Positions 9,401 to 18,868 of a stretch of 64,000 nucleotides of DNA are shown here, piece by piece (within the stretch, counting starts at the first letter, position 1; each line of letters opens with the position of its first letter). A program made the position numbers and the translations under genes. The stretch is from Acholoe squamosa (lineage: Eukaryota; Annelida; Polychaeta; Phyllodocida; Polynoidae), in assembly GCA_949317995.1 (NCBI GenBank), contig OX439044.1, forward strand, positions 19,740,641-19,804,640. The letters run 5' to 3'. Under the pieces are notes generated by a model, which saw only the letters and a program-made list of their open reading frames with translations, made no database searches and was not told the origin of the DNA.

Positions 9401-10864
9401 TAGTGCTAATGACATAATCTTAGTAAATTGCCATGGGCTCTGCTTCATACCAAACGGCATCCTCGTCCATTGCCAAACCCCCGAAGGTGATTCAAATGCT
9501 GAATATTGCCTGCTGTCATGATGTAAATCGCACTGATGATACCCACTGAGCAAATCCATGGCTGTAAAGATTATAGGTTTTCTGTATGCCATATACAAAA
9601 ACATGCTTCTGGCTGTGGGCATAGGATATGTGTCATCCGCCGTAATAAGATTCAACATGCGATAGTCTGTACATAATCTAGCCTTTCCATCCTTCTTCTG
9701 CACTACCACCAACGGACTTCTCCAGACGCTGTCACTGGGCTCAATAATTCCCAACTTTAACAATTCCCTCACCTGTTCATCAATAATATCCATTTTCTGA
9801 GGAGAATACCTGTATGGTCGTGCCATACACGGACCCTTGGACTCATCGACCCTTATTTTCATTGGAGCCAATGAACAATGACCCAACTCCTTCATAGAAA
9901 ATGCTATAGTGTCCATGTTGACCACCAACATTTCTCTGAATACCTTCTGCTCCTCCAGCGTCATCATAGTGTCACCCAAATCAAGGCCCCTGATCTTCTC
10001 AATTTTATCCAGCCTCTCCTGCTCACTTAAGGTAAAAACACCACATCCACCACCACTGTCCTGAGGATCCTGCCGATGCTCTGACCCTCTCCTAGCATCT
10101 TGACCATTCTCCCGCCGGTCTTCATTACATCGTGCCACAATCTCACGAGCCTCATCCTTTCTATCCCTGCCAACATTAGCTGTATCAATTACCTCCAGCA
10201 AATTAAGTTCCGGTTCATCTATGTCTCCCGCATATGCTATAACCTCAGTTGTATCCACATACACTTGCCTGTCAGAGAGATTAGCAATTCTCATATACCA
10301 TTTCTTCCCCACATAGTTCACCGCACCATCCGCAGCTACCACCGCCAAATTAGATGGTCTCAACAAGACCGTTGTTCCAACCCTTTCAGCCGCAACATCC
10401 CATCCTTTCACCGTCACCAATCTTTCCTCCCATGGGTCCAAAATCGCCGCTACTTCAATTGAGACCGGATCCTCAGTAAAGAGACGTACCTTTCCATCTA
10501 TAGCTATAATCTGTGCCCTTGCGTCAATCAGAAAATTACGCCCTAGCACAATATCATAAGCCAGTGAATCCACCACATTAAAATCATAGTATATGCAAGC
10601 ACCATCCATAAAACACTGCAGTCGCACCGTCTCATAAACTTGTAATGATGTTCTGTCCCCCAGACGCACCTTCCCCAATTGAGATGGCTGCCTGTCCCAA
10701 ATTGCCGTCTCACCTATACTACTCACAACTGTCCGTGCTATAAAACAATCAGACGCGCCCGTGTCCACTAAACATCTGTATGTATTCTCGTCAATAGTAC
10801 ACTGAACCAACCATGGTGCTTTGTCTTTTGATCCCCTGTTTCCCGACCCATCCCCTGATATCAA
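6488..10864 (-). CDS. pol: Pol polyprotein: protease, reverse transcriptase, RNase H, integrase
   Basis: About 1,458 codons. Aspartic protease with DTGAS near residue 34. Reverse transcriptase at ~330-530 with the catalytic YLDD at 499-502. RNase H from ~640 (TDASDGACGAAI). Then an integrase with an HHCC zinc domain, a DDE core (IQTDFVGPL, CSDRGSTYMG, then a Glu in NARVERLHKSLED) and a GPY/F-type module (FAGRYTGPHRV). The last ~200 residues are a highly charged Arg/Glu/Lys tail without a recognised domain. The frame starts without an ATG and is open back into the end of gag, so it is probably made as a Gag-Pol fusion by ribosomal frameshifting, which many Ty3/gypsy elements use. Ty3/gypsy assignment is firm from the domain order and motifs. 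Confidence 0.95.
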   Translation of the reverse strand: MISGDGSGNRGSKDKAPWLVQCTIDENTYRCLVDTGASDCFIARTVVSSIGETAIWDRQPSQLGKVRLGDRTSLQVYETVRLQCFMDGACIYYDFNVVDSLAYDIVLGRNFLIDARAQIIAIDGKVRLFTEDPVSIEVAAILDPWEERLVTVKGWDVAAERVGTTVLLRPSNLAVVAADGAVNYVGKKWYMRIANLSDRQVYVDTTEVIAYAGDIDEPELNLLEVIDTANVGRDRKDEAREIVARCNEDRRENGQDARRGSEHRQDPQDSGGGCGVFTLSEQERLDKIEKIRGLDLGDTMMTLEEQKVFREMLVVNMDTIAFSMKELGHCSLAPMKIRVDESKGPCMARPYRYSPQKMDIIDEQVRELLKLGIIEPSDSVWRSPLVVVQKKDGKARLCTDYRMLNLITADDTYPMPTARSMFLYMAYRKPIIFTAMDLLSGYHQCDLHHDSRQYSAFESPSGVWQWTRMPFGMKQSPWQFTKIMSLALGGLIPRTCLAYLDDIIIFDPDVDSHITNVGRVLAALGKAGLTVKPEKCEWGKAEIKFLGHIINAEGVQTQSKVIRKVQEFGRPYNEHTTRSFLGLCNYYRSFIPNYAVLSMPLNNLLKIKVPFKWTDECEVSFKKIQAALASTPLLVHPEIGGHFYVLTDASDGACGAAICVKRDGLLRPVTYYGYTFTKAERNYTITEKEGLAVIRVLKKFEDMLTGAKITIITDHQPLIPLLQQASKAPSKRLTRWGLAMTDFDYEIRYEPGATHYLPDFISRVPLAVGQDIPGEESGEFEPEVGCELLVMELIGEELDRETFIQEQWKDGFCRGMMRYLAGDELPVDEEKARGILHNADFMGMKDGLLCKYIKPARKRGGPIADLNPRIVVPKAMVNRVLYLMHDDIMCGGHVGTVALNTKVQARFYWKNMMVDIARYVRLCERCALRKRAPHFRAKARSWDTPDYPWQVIQTDFVGPLRRSKEGYKYIMTFIDLLTGWPEAFCTRDTTAHTAAGVFLREIVCRYGKVEVLCSDRGSTYMGQVFREVTARLSTKQRFTSSRNPTGNARVERLHKSLEDTIGCYVTEDHEHWPELLPIALWTVRSNISMRTGFSPYALQFGRDPVAMSFAEERPLPKVPSERDWFLRTNHSIQLLQEAANAHTARYEEQLRRRLDGRARPVSFIEGEWVYYYDPKCAVNNTSKFAGRYTGPHRVIEVVGDNRVRLRAVKTGKEIPHLVNVNKLKRAYKGEGENDEGVAKDERSVEVDKSEVESQVDKEDIGHENPRGVTEVEHPSSGLEDTALAGADKENKLNTSDDDRSAHEKKREVAGAGPRAPIQESDNEKDGVVRRDSREKHRQEAVVDNWCKKKGLQDSDIDKVEGGRRQDNEEKRKGRVRNVEVKRQMDEEREREEMERRQKRKEREDRAERRRRQRDRRAQLAAGAIMSEESSSEHIIPKGPICKHHRRGREELSSSSDGE

Positions 10865-10866
10865 AT

Positions 10867-13758
10867 TTAATTCTGGGGTAGGAATGAGCCGTTGTGCCCG
10901 TTTCCCGGCCTGCGAACATCATTTCCCTGACCTCGTTGGTCTCTGTTCTGCTGAGAGGATGACAACTGATCCCTGTATTTCTTCAAAAACGTGCACTCCT
11001 CTGTAGAATGTGTAGTAGAGTCATGAATTAAGCAATAGATTGCCCCTCCTCCTTTCTGACTCTCTCCTGCATCTCCCATCATCCTAGCATATTCCTGTGC
11101 TCTTCTCTGACCTTTATCATCCCCCTGTTGACCCTGCCTGCTTCCTCCTGTGTATCTCTGTCCCTGAAACCTGTTATTGAAATACTGAGATGCGTTATAC
11201 TGATTTCCACCGCGTCCCCCTTGATAATTCCATCCTCGGCCTCCACCGCCTGTAGCAAACTGCCTATTCTGACCATATGTTCCCGCGCCGGTCCCTCTGC
11301 CCGCCTGCGCCTGATACTGCCCTTGTGAGTTACCACCCCTTCCAGCATATTGTCCCTGCTGATTCTCCCGTCCATGTTCCATCTCCCTGAGCCCCCGTCT
11401 ATATTCCATAGTGCACATCTCCACCACTGCTTTAGTTTGTTCTCTAGCATACTCTTTAGGATCGAATTGATCGTCCCCACATGCTCCATCCCGAGTCCCC
11501 TCAGACTCTAGCATGTGTAGCTGCGCCACACCTTTGGAGTTCCTGCCTTTCTCCACATTTTCCCAATAAGACGCCAGTCTGAGAGCCTCTTCAAAAGAAT
11601 CAGCATTGTGTTTCATTAGGTCCTTATCAATGGGCGGAAGCAAACCCCCCACAAAGACTGACAATTTGATGACATCAGGAACATCCAACTCGTCATATTC
11701 CTTTATTTTCAATGCGAAGTCCCAGACCGACTGTCCCTTTTCCTGCTTCAGACAGTGCAAATCCCTATGTTTCTGCCACAGTGGCCTTTTGTCTTCAAAA
11801 ACCCTCTTCACTATAGCCACTACTTTGTCCAAAGTATCCTTTTCCCCCTCTGGAATACCATCCATCCATTTCGATGCCCCCTTCTTCAAGCCCAATTTTG
11901 CATACTCAAGATGTTGATCCGGAGACCATCCAAATAGCTTTTGCATTCCATTCAATTCCTTGAAATATCTCCGATAATCCTCCCCAGGCTCCCCATTGAA
12001 GGATGGTAGTTTAACATTCGGACTAGGCGCCATGTCGTCGTCTTCAGAACCAATAATAGGTGCAATATCCTCCTCCACCTGTTTCTCCGCATCCAAATCA
12101 CCCACTGAGCTCTCTTCACTATCGTTCCCCTGTACACCAGTTCCAACACCTGCAGCTACGGAGCCCTCGGCGGCTTCCTCCCGGGCCTCCCTTTCTATCT
12201 GCCGTCTTCTCTTTTCGTCCGCTCTCCGAGCCCACCAATCCTCCCAGTCACCCGAAACATCAGTCTGAAGATGGCTATTTAGAACATCATCTAAATGCCC
12301 CTCATCTGTAGTACGACCTGTACTATTGCCTGAGCGGATATTCGCAGTTACCTTTCTCCAATTCACAGTGTCGTTCAAAAACCTCTCCCTTCGTGCTACA
12401 CGCTCCCGGTCTATCTCCGGCCTCGCGGGCGGCTCCTCCCCATCAATGGCCTGCCGATATCTCAGCTCTTGTTCCAATATGGCCCTCCCCCTCTCTATGC
12501 TTTGTCGTACCCTAATATTAGTGTTCTGCAGACCTGTAATAACTTCATCCACCCTTGTTTTACTCACAGACTCTCCCCGACGACTGCCACTTTGATCACC
12601 TGTAATGACCGGTGTAGTACAGCTTGTCCAATCCTGTCCAACTCCACCATCCTCATCCTGACCCACCAAGTTTTTATCACTTAACTTTCTCCCATTCTCA
12701 ACAACCACCAAGAAACCAGACGGTAGCAATCCTGCACTCCCCCCTTGTGAATCACCACAGGCCTCCGACCCCTGTTCCTGTATCTTCCCACCGACGTCCT
12801 CGCTTTGCCCTGGCACTGCCACCACCATAGACGCCCCTTCTACTGAATCATTCTCCCCATGTGCGTCCCCCTCATCCTCATGACCATCCTTTGTTCCACT
12901 CTCATCCACCTGTCCGTCTTCATGTACTGGCTCAATTAACCCCAATGACGTTGCAATCGCTTCAAAATTCAAATCCTCATCACCAATATCCGCCACATCC
13001 CCCTCAGATGCGCGTCTGACTTGTCCCTGGTCCGCTGTACCCTCAAACTCAAGGCACCTAGGAGTAGCCTTACAGAAATTAATACTGGAGCTCCTAGCAA
13101 TGGGCGTCGAAAAATACTTATAATTCACTAATCTGTCTCCTGTCGTCCATCCTTTGCAGAGATTATCAGGCCGTTCCCCTGCATCAGCACTCACTGTGTG
13201 CTCCTGAACCGCCGCCTGTTGCCCATCACTAGAAATATCAGCCCTGGTCTCCGACTCTGCCGCAGATGACTGATGCTCGTTCTCCACTCCCAATGCTGAA
13301 AATGGTCCAGAGGTATCGTCCACTACCACCGACCCTGCTGGTTCAGAATCAGCCGCAGTAGACAATTGTAGGCCAGACGTCCCCCCAGACTTGGGATCCC
13401 TTTGAGACGACGCCCGCTCCTCCTCTGACCGAGCCACGGGGAATCCAATCTCTCTAGACACCTCCTCTCCAGGCAAAAGCACCACTTGCGACCTGGGTCC
13501 TAATTGCACATGCACATGTGTGTGATCCGATCTAAGAGTGACACGTGATTGATCAGGTCCCGCTTCACTCACTCCGGATCTTCCACCCTGTCCCTCTGCT
13601 ACACCACTATGTGCTACTGCTGCATTCCCAGGCAATGTGCGCGCTGCAGGTATGATAGTATAGACTTCCACACCGTCACTACTGTCAGTGTGTGGCGATG
13701 CCGCTGAGTCACATCCAGCGTCTGAGCTGTTAGGTATCGGGTACGGCGAGCCGCTCAT
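10867..13758 (-). CDS. gag: Gag polyprotein with unusually long N-terminal region
   Basis: 963 codons from the ATG at 13758; the frame is open slightly upstream but without an ATG. About 575 residues of acidic, Ser/Gly/Asp-rich sequence precede the capsid. The capsid begins at LPSFNGEPGEDYRRYF and continues with a retrotransposon-gag type core (GASKWMDGIPEGEKDT, KRPLWQKHRDLHCLKQEKGQ). A Gly/Gln/Arg-rich RNA-binding-like region (RGGNSQGQYQAQAGRGTG) follows, then one variant knuckle, C-X2-H-X4-H-X4-C, in YCLIHDSTTHSTEECTF. Usual Ty3/gypsy Gags are roughly 300-500 residues, so the N-terminal extension is the odd part. It overlaps the start of the pol frame. Confidence 0.9.
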   Translation of the reverse strand: MSGSPYPIPNSSDAGCDSAASPHTDSSDGVEVYTIIPAARTLPGNAAVAHSGVAEGQGGRSGVSEAGPDQSRVTLRSDHTHVHVQLGPRSQVVLLPGEEVSREIGFPVARSEEERASSQRDPKSGGTSGLQLSTAADSEPAGSVVVDDTSGPFSALGVENEHQSSAAESETRADISSDGQQAAVQEHTVSADAGERPDNLCKGWTTGDRLVNYKYFSTPIARSSSINFCKATPRCLEFEGTADQGQVRRASEGDVADIGDEDLNFEAIATSLGLIEPVHEDGQVDESGTKDGHEDEGDAHGENDSVEGASMVVAVPGQSEDVGGKIQEQGSEACGDSQGGSAGLLPSGFLVVVENGRKLSDKNLVGQDEDGGVGQDWTSCTTPVITGDQSGSRRGESVSKTRVDEVITGLQNTNIRVRQSIERGRAILEQELRYRQAIDGEEPPARPEIDRERVARRERFLNDTVNWRKVTANIRSGNSTGRTTDEGHLDDVLNSHLQTDVSGDWEDWWARRADEKRRRQIEREAREEAAEGSVAAGVGTGVQGNDSEESSVGDLDAEKQVEEDIAPIIGSEDDDMAPSPNVKLPSFNGEPGEDYRRYFKELNGMQKLFGWSPDQHLEYAKLGLKKGASKWMDGIPEGEKDTLDKVVAIVKRVFEDKRPLWQKHRDLHCLKQEKGQSVWDFALKIKEYDELDVPDVIKLSVFVGGLLPPIDKDLMKHNADSFEEALRLASYWENVEKGRNSKGVAQLHMLESEGTRDGACGDDQFDPKEYAREQTKAVVEMCTMEYRRGLREMEHGRENQQGQYAGRGGNSQGQYQAQAGRGTGAGTYGQNRQFATGGGGRGWNYQGGRGGNQYNASQYFNNRFQGQRYTGGSRQGQQGDDKGQRRAQEYARMMGDAGESQKGGGAIYCLIHDSTTHSTEECTFLKKYRDQLSSSQQNRDQRGQGNDVRRPGNGHNGSFLPQN

Positions 13759-14516
13759 CAGTACAATGATAAGCCCAACCACTAATTCTCCACCATCTGG
13801 GCTGTGTGGGTTGTGTTTATATGTATATTAATGTGGTATTAGTTGTGTAGTTATTATCAGCTCACTCCGCTATTCTCACGTATTTGGGAAGACTAACTCT
13901 AGTGGTATGATGTTGGCTCAGCCCATCCTTTTAACCAACACCAAGACGCCGATACAAGTCACCATTTATTGTTCATTGGTTATTCACAGTTACAGCTGAT
14001 GATGAGTCCACTCATGGTTGTACAGCTTCAACGACATCAGTCTATTCATACAAGCAGTTCATGTTTAACAATCCGATGCTACTGGAGAGGTATAAGTGCC
14101 ATAGAGATCCTGTTCAATTCGTTCTTACATTGGCTAAGTGTAATACTAAATACTAAACAGCTTCATCCTCGTCTACTCCAGGAGTATGTGTTGCCTCCTC
14201 GGCTGCTCCCACAATACTGACTCCTCCCTATCTCTTACCAACCCCTCACACCTCTCAGACGCCGGTGTTTGGCTCACCCGTATTCCCCCCCTCCCTCTCT
14301 ACAGAATCTACCTGACCAGATCTCGCCGACTCCCCTCCGTCTACACATTCCACAGCCTACCATAAACTCTATACTACCATAAACCCTATACAGGACTCCT
14401 ATAGCACTCTCCCATATAGCATATAACAAATACACACATAATACAGCATACAATAAATACCTACATAAGTGTACCCTGTTATACCCGTTCATTATAATTA
14501 TTGGCTATTGATGACA
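13759..14516 (-). repeat. Candidate 5' LTR and leader of the LTR element
   Basis: This lies just upstream of gag in sense orientation, where the LTR, primer-binding site and leader must be. In sense orientation an AATAAA lies at 13965-13970, consistent with an LTR polyadenylation signal, and the upper edge near 14516 begins TG. I could not define the LTR end or a convincing primer-binding site, and the partner LTR is outside the window, so both edges are tentative. Confidence 0.4.
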
Positions 14517-14939
14517 AAACAATATGTGGTCACTGGTGCACATTGGGGATGATTTTTAGTAGATTACCCCTAACCTCATGTAATTATATCCTACATCCCT
14601 GACCCATTCCTATACCACTCAGACTCAACCTATAAGGCTCACCTGGGATGGGTTTAAGATATGAGTTATGCCTTATATATATGTTAAGCATTATCTATAT
14701 ATATGATATGACAGTGCTTTTTCTGGATTGGCTCACATTAGAAAATTTTGAGAAAATTTTAATACATTGTTGATACTGTAAAGTAATAAATTGTATAATT
14801 TGAAAACAATAAAATACTTTATCAATAAGAGATAGAGGTCATGACTAGGGGTATACAAAGTGGACATCTTGGGTGGGCCCAAAAGGGGGGGGGGTCCCCT
14901 TTCTGGGACCCCTATTTGGACACCTCCCGGGACAAGATC
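14517..14939. other. Non-coding flank of the LTR element
   Basis: AT-rich sequence with no supported gene. A G run followed by C-rich sequence at 14884-14910 can form a short GGGGTCCC-type hairpin. Confidence 0.4.
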
Positions 14940-16095
14940 CAGTGGGAAGACAGTGTGTTACCAGTGAAGAAAGAGTTTGCCCCAGAAGTGGTCCCTGAGT
15001 GGTGAAACAGTGTAGTGTACAGTGATACTACAGTGATCACGAAGTCATTCCCCAGTTGGTAACTCACCCCTTACTGCATTCAGGCCATAGTTTAAAGAAG
15101 CCACATTGCAGTGCCTCAGCACTGTATGGGCAGTGAAAGAGCAGTCATGAAACAGCCTGTCCGAAATATGCAAATGAGGTAGCAGTGATAAAGCAGCCTA
15201 CTGCTGCAGTGTGTAGGCAGGGGGCCCACTGCAGGGTGACTGATAATTGCAGAGGGAGTGACAAAATAGTTGACTGTGTTACTAGTGTAACCACTACTAC
15301 TGGATGTAGCATCTTCCCTGCCCCTGTGGGGACTTGAACTTGGTACCTCCTGATTACTGCCCTGGCGCCTTAGACCACTCAGCTACATCCCCTGCCTATT
15401 AGGGAGGTGTCTTTACATCATACAAATGTGGAAATAGGCTATCTTGATGTTGAGGCATGGTCAAATACACCAACACTTTACAGTTATCAGACACACTATA
15501 GCAGTGCACTAATCATTTTGCTGACACCAAACCTCTGACTGTCAACAGATGACAGCAAAATGTGAATAATAAAAAAGAATCATCTTCATCTATTTATCTG
15601 AATGATCCTACAATGGGAAGTTATACATTATTGGATACGGGAACTGAGAGATCATTCAGGCAAACTATACAGAATACTGTTCGCTGATAAATAGAAAGTA
15701 AATACAGTTTAGTAAGGAAGAGACTAAAATGGAGGGGGGGGGGATCTGTGTCACTGTCTGCCTACTGTATGTTACATACATGGCAGTGGTGGCAGAGAGC
15801 CTAAGACATATTGCAGTAAGTGCACAGTGGATCACTGAATCTGCAGTGACAGATGGAGTGATGTAGCAGTGGTTCAGGAAATATTCAGTGAGATTGCAGT
15901 GAGATGCTGAGAAATAACTGCAGGGATAAAGGTAAAAGACAGTGATACCCCAGTGGTAACTCCATATGCAGGGGCAATGCAGCCATGGTGGCAGTCTCCA
16001 CTGTAACCAGCAGCCTCCACTGCCCTATGGTCCGGGCTTATGGGTGGACCAGGACTGGGGGTCAGGACCCCCTCCCCCTGGATCCGCCCCTGTAA
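14940..16095. repeat. CAGTG-dense degenerate repeat region
   Basis: The pentamer CAGTG (often CAGTGA or GCAGTG) recurs every few tens of bases in two blocks, about 14,940-15,250 and 15,780-16,020, far above chance. The spacing is irregular, so it is not a simple tandem array; a decayed satellite or an old element is likely. The interval between the blocks holds the tRNA-like SINE head. The right end carries a GGATCCGCCCCTG sequence (16,080-16,092) that resembles termini of some DNA transposons. Confidence 0.45.
15301..15390 (-). repeat. tRNA-Leu-like SINE head
   Basis: On the minus strand there is an A-box-like TAGCTGAGTGGTCTAAGGCG followed about 40 bases later by a B-box-like GTTCAAGTCC, the internal RNA polymerase III promoter of a tRNA. 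The D-arm part matches tRNA-Leu style. The T-stem does not pair and the spacing to the 3' side is wrong, so this is not a working tRNA gene but a tRNA-derived SINE or relic. The outermost 9 bases, GGATGTAGC and GCTACATCC, are a perfect inverted repeat. Confidence 0.5.
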
Positions 16096-18511
16096 CCACC
16101 CCCCAAAACTGCCAAGAAAAGGATTTACATCGACAGGAAAATCACATAGCACCTTTTATTGTGTAACTACCGGGTAATTCTGCCAAATTGGCTATTTTGG
16201 TAACGATCTGTATTTTGTATGAAAAATGGTGTTACGTTCAGGTAAAATTATTGGACAGAGCCCTTTCACATTGAAATAAATATTCCTTACATCGTGGCAC
16301 GTTATGCTTGAAGGCCTACCTCTTCGCCTCAGTGAAACAAGGTTCTAACTGACATGTTAGCATAGATCTAGTGACTATTATCTACCTTCTATGAACGTCT
16401 TGAAGCTCTGTCTATACTTCAGGTCCCAGTGCAATAGGGTTGTGTCAACTGTGTGCTCTAATAATTGCCTGTCAACTGTGTGCTCTAGTAATTGCCTGGG
16501 AGTATGCCCCAGTAGATGGCTTAATATGAGGTGATCCACTTATCAATTGGACCCCATAGGGAACGTTCAACAATCATATCACTGTTATTTAGGCATTTTT
16601 CAGAATCCACCCACCCTGTTATCACTGTTTTTGTTGGGAACGTATAGAGGAACCCAAAGACCCCCCCTCCCCACCCCCTAAGCAGTGACGTAATTGTTGA
16701 ACGTCCCCATGAGTGGCCTCATGCCCGGGGTCTAATGTACAGAAATGTCTACATCGGTCCTACAGGTTTTTAGATAACATCCCAGGGACTATGTCTAAGG
16801 TAGCAAAAAGAAAGTCCAAGTTAGCCAAAGGCGTATTTCAGCTGATATCCGCTGATCTCGAGAATACACTGATGTCGACTGCAAAACCAGGTATGTTAGT
16901 GAATTCGAGAGCTAAAGAATGATCGGCATAGGGTTCATACCCATAATAACTGTCAGCAAGTCAGCTGACAGAATAAAGAGGGTTAGCTTGGTTGATAAGT
17001 CTCCATTCCCAGTAGAGTGTGTTTGTAGCCTGGGAGGTAGCATATTGGGTGTTGGTTCATTACATGGTGTGGCAACCCGCTCCAGTGCCCGAAAGGAATG
17101 ACGCCCCAGGCTACTCTTACTACAGCAGGCATATGTATTACTCCATGTATCGTGTAGGCCGGCGTGAAGGTTAGCTCCAACACCACCATCAGCGGCTCTG
17201 TACACATGGCCAAACACCCATACAACAACTTGTATAGATCTTTATACAGCTATCCACGTGCAATATAGTGGCGAGTTATGGAAGATCTTATCAGGACCTA
17301 CCGGTAGTTTTATTTCATATTAAATCCCCCCACCCACTACTCCCCCCTGCTTTTTTCTTGGAAATAAAAAGATAATCATCATTATTCTTCAGATGAATAG
17401 ATTGATTTTCCAAATAAGAGTCATCGGTCAATTGAATTCTTGAGTCAATTCTAAGAATTCACTTTAATTCCCATTTACTCACTTCGTGTGAATAATTATG
17501 TCGGATGTGGGTGTGGGGGGCACTGAGCCTCAGTTTGGGTACCAACTGTGGTACCAAACCCGCGGGGCAGTGGCTGCAGATGCATCAGTGAGGCGAAAAA
17601 AGGGCTGCGGTTGACTGAATTATAACTTGGGATTAGGGGGCTGTTAGTACCTATTACAACTTCATCGGGAAGGAAGTAAATTGAGTATTCCATGTAATCA
17701 CGCCAGCGATGTGATATTCCTTAATATCATCGTCAAAGAACAATAGTTTACATGGAAGAGGCCCTAAAAGGAGAGCTTTTGGCAGACTCCTTCAAAAAGG
17801 GGCTGTAAAAATTGATCTGGATTTTAAGGGGCTGTGAAATGGCCAAAAAAGGGAGGGGGCTGTAGTTTCGGAGATGGGATCTACAATCAGGGAGTAAATG
17901 GAGCCCCTCCCCCGGTCGCATATTATATTGCTAACTCTGTCTACATAACAATTGGTATTTCCTAAAATCAACAGTCCCTCTCCTTCAATATTGCACTTTC
18001 TACCAAGGACATTTCACGCACGGTAGCTAAATGTAAAGGGTAGTTATCTATTTTACTGTTAATACTGTCTCCTAGACTAGATCATTAAGCCAATTTGATG
18101 TAGGCCTACCAACGAGACAGCATAACTTGCAGCCTTGGGCTTTGTTAACTACATTTCTTATTCATACTGCCACTTATAATGAATGCATATCTCATGAAGG
18201 CTATAGGGGTGAATCTAATAGTGGGTCAGCATAATAATATGAAGCTAGAGTAGGCTTATATAACACATGTTACGTGTTCCACAGTGTAGAATATATCATT
18301 AGAGTGGTACTAAGTATACCAGGAGAGCTATCGAGTTATTTCCACGCATCCCATTTTCACTACACAAAAGAATTCTTACAGAATCTATTTCAACCCACAT
18401 AAAGAACGAGAATACCTATAGTGCTACATCTTTTAGCGACTGTTAGATGTATACAAAAGCCTATGCTGGTATCAGTTAAAGGTTGATACTGGCACCTATA
18501 CATCTCCAATA
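16096..18511. other. Intergenic, no gene seen
   Basis: Only short scattered frames with no recognisable protein. Duplicated phrases such as gtcaactgtgtgctcta (16445-16490) point to small local duplications. G- and C-runs occur near 16,660 and 17,510. Confidence 0.4.
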
Positions 18512-18868
18512 CAACCACCACAGAAAAACTGCTTTCACAATAAAGGCTGATAATATACCTGATGGCTCCAGTATGCGGTTGACCCAATATACATGTTCAA
18601 CCACCACAGAAAAACTGCTTTCATAATAAAGGCTAATAATATACCTGATGGCTCCAGTATGGGGTTGACCCGATATACATTTTCAACCACCACAGAAAAA
18701 CTGCTTTCATAATAAAGGCTAATAATATACCTGATGGCTCCAGTATGGGGTTGACCCGATATACATTTTCAACCACCACAGAAAAACTGCTTTCATAATA
18801 AAGGCTAATAATCATGTTGCATTATACTGATGGCTCCAGTATGGGGTTGACCCGGGATGCATTTTTAA
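18512..18868. repeat. 86-bp minisatellite, about four copies
   Basis: Units starting CAACCACCACAGAAAAACTG begin at 18512, 18598, 18684 and 18770, exactly 86 bp apart. Copies 2 and 3 are nearly identical. Copy 4 has an insertion after GGCTAATAAT, and copy 1 differs at several bases. Frames through the array are products of the repeat, not genes. Confidence 0.92.

Larger units (their letters stand above)
1..14516 (-). mobile_element. Env-bearing Ty3/gypsy (errantivirus-like) LTR element, 3' end outside window
   Basis: On the minus strand I see, in order, a candidate 5' LTR/leader, gag, pol (protease, reverse transcriptase, RNase H, integrase), accessory frames and an env glycoprotein that is still open at base 1. 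The order protease-RT-RNase H-integrase and the YLDD and GPY/F-type motifs place it in Ty3/gypsy (Metaviridae); the fusion-glycoprotein env is what errantivirus-like members carry. At more than 14 kb it is large for the family because of a long Gag N-terminus, a pol-env accessory block and an antisense ORF. No break is seen in the gag, pol or visible env frames, so it looks whole where visible and young. LTR divergence cannot be used for dating because only one LTR region is in view. The outer boundary near 14,516 is a guess from a TG start in sense orientation. Confidence 0.85.

Noticed and set aside
15301-15390. A functional tRNA-Leu gene
   Set aside because: A- and B-boxes are present but the T-stem does not pair and the 3' spacing is wrong.
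15969-16092. Small transposon bounded by CAGGGGC and GCCCCTG
   Set aside because: The inverted ends are only 7 bp and no target duplication is seen.
18512-18868. CRISPR array
   Set aside because: The repeat unit is 86 bp with no unique spacers, in eukaryotic DNA; it is a minisatellite.
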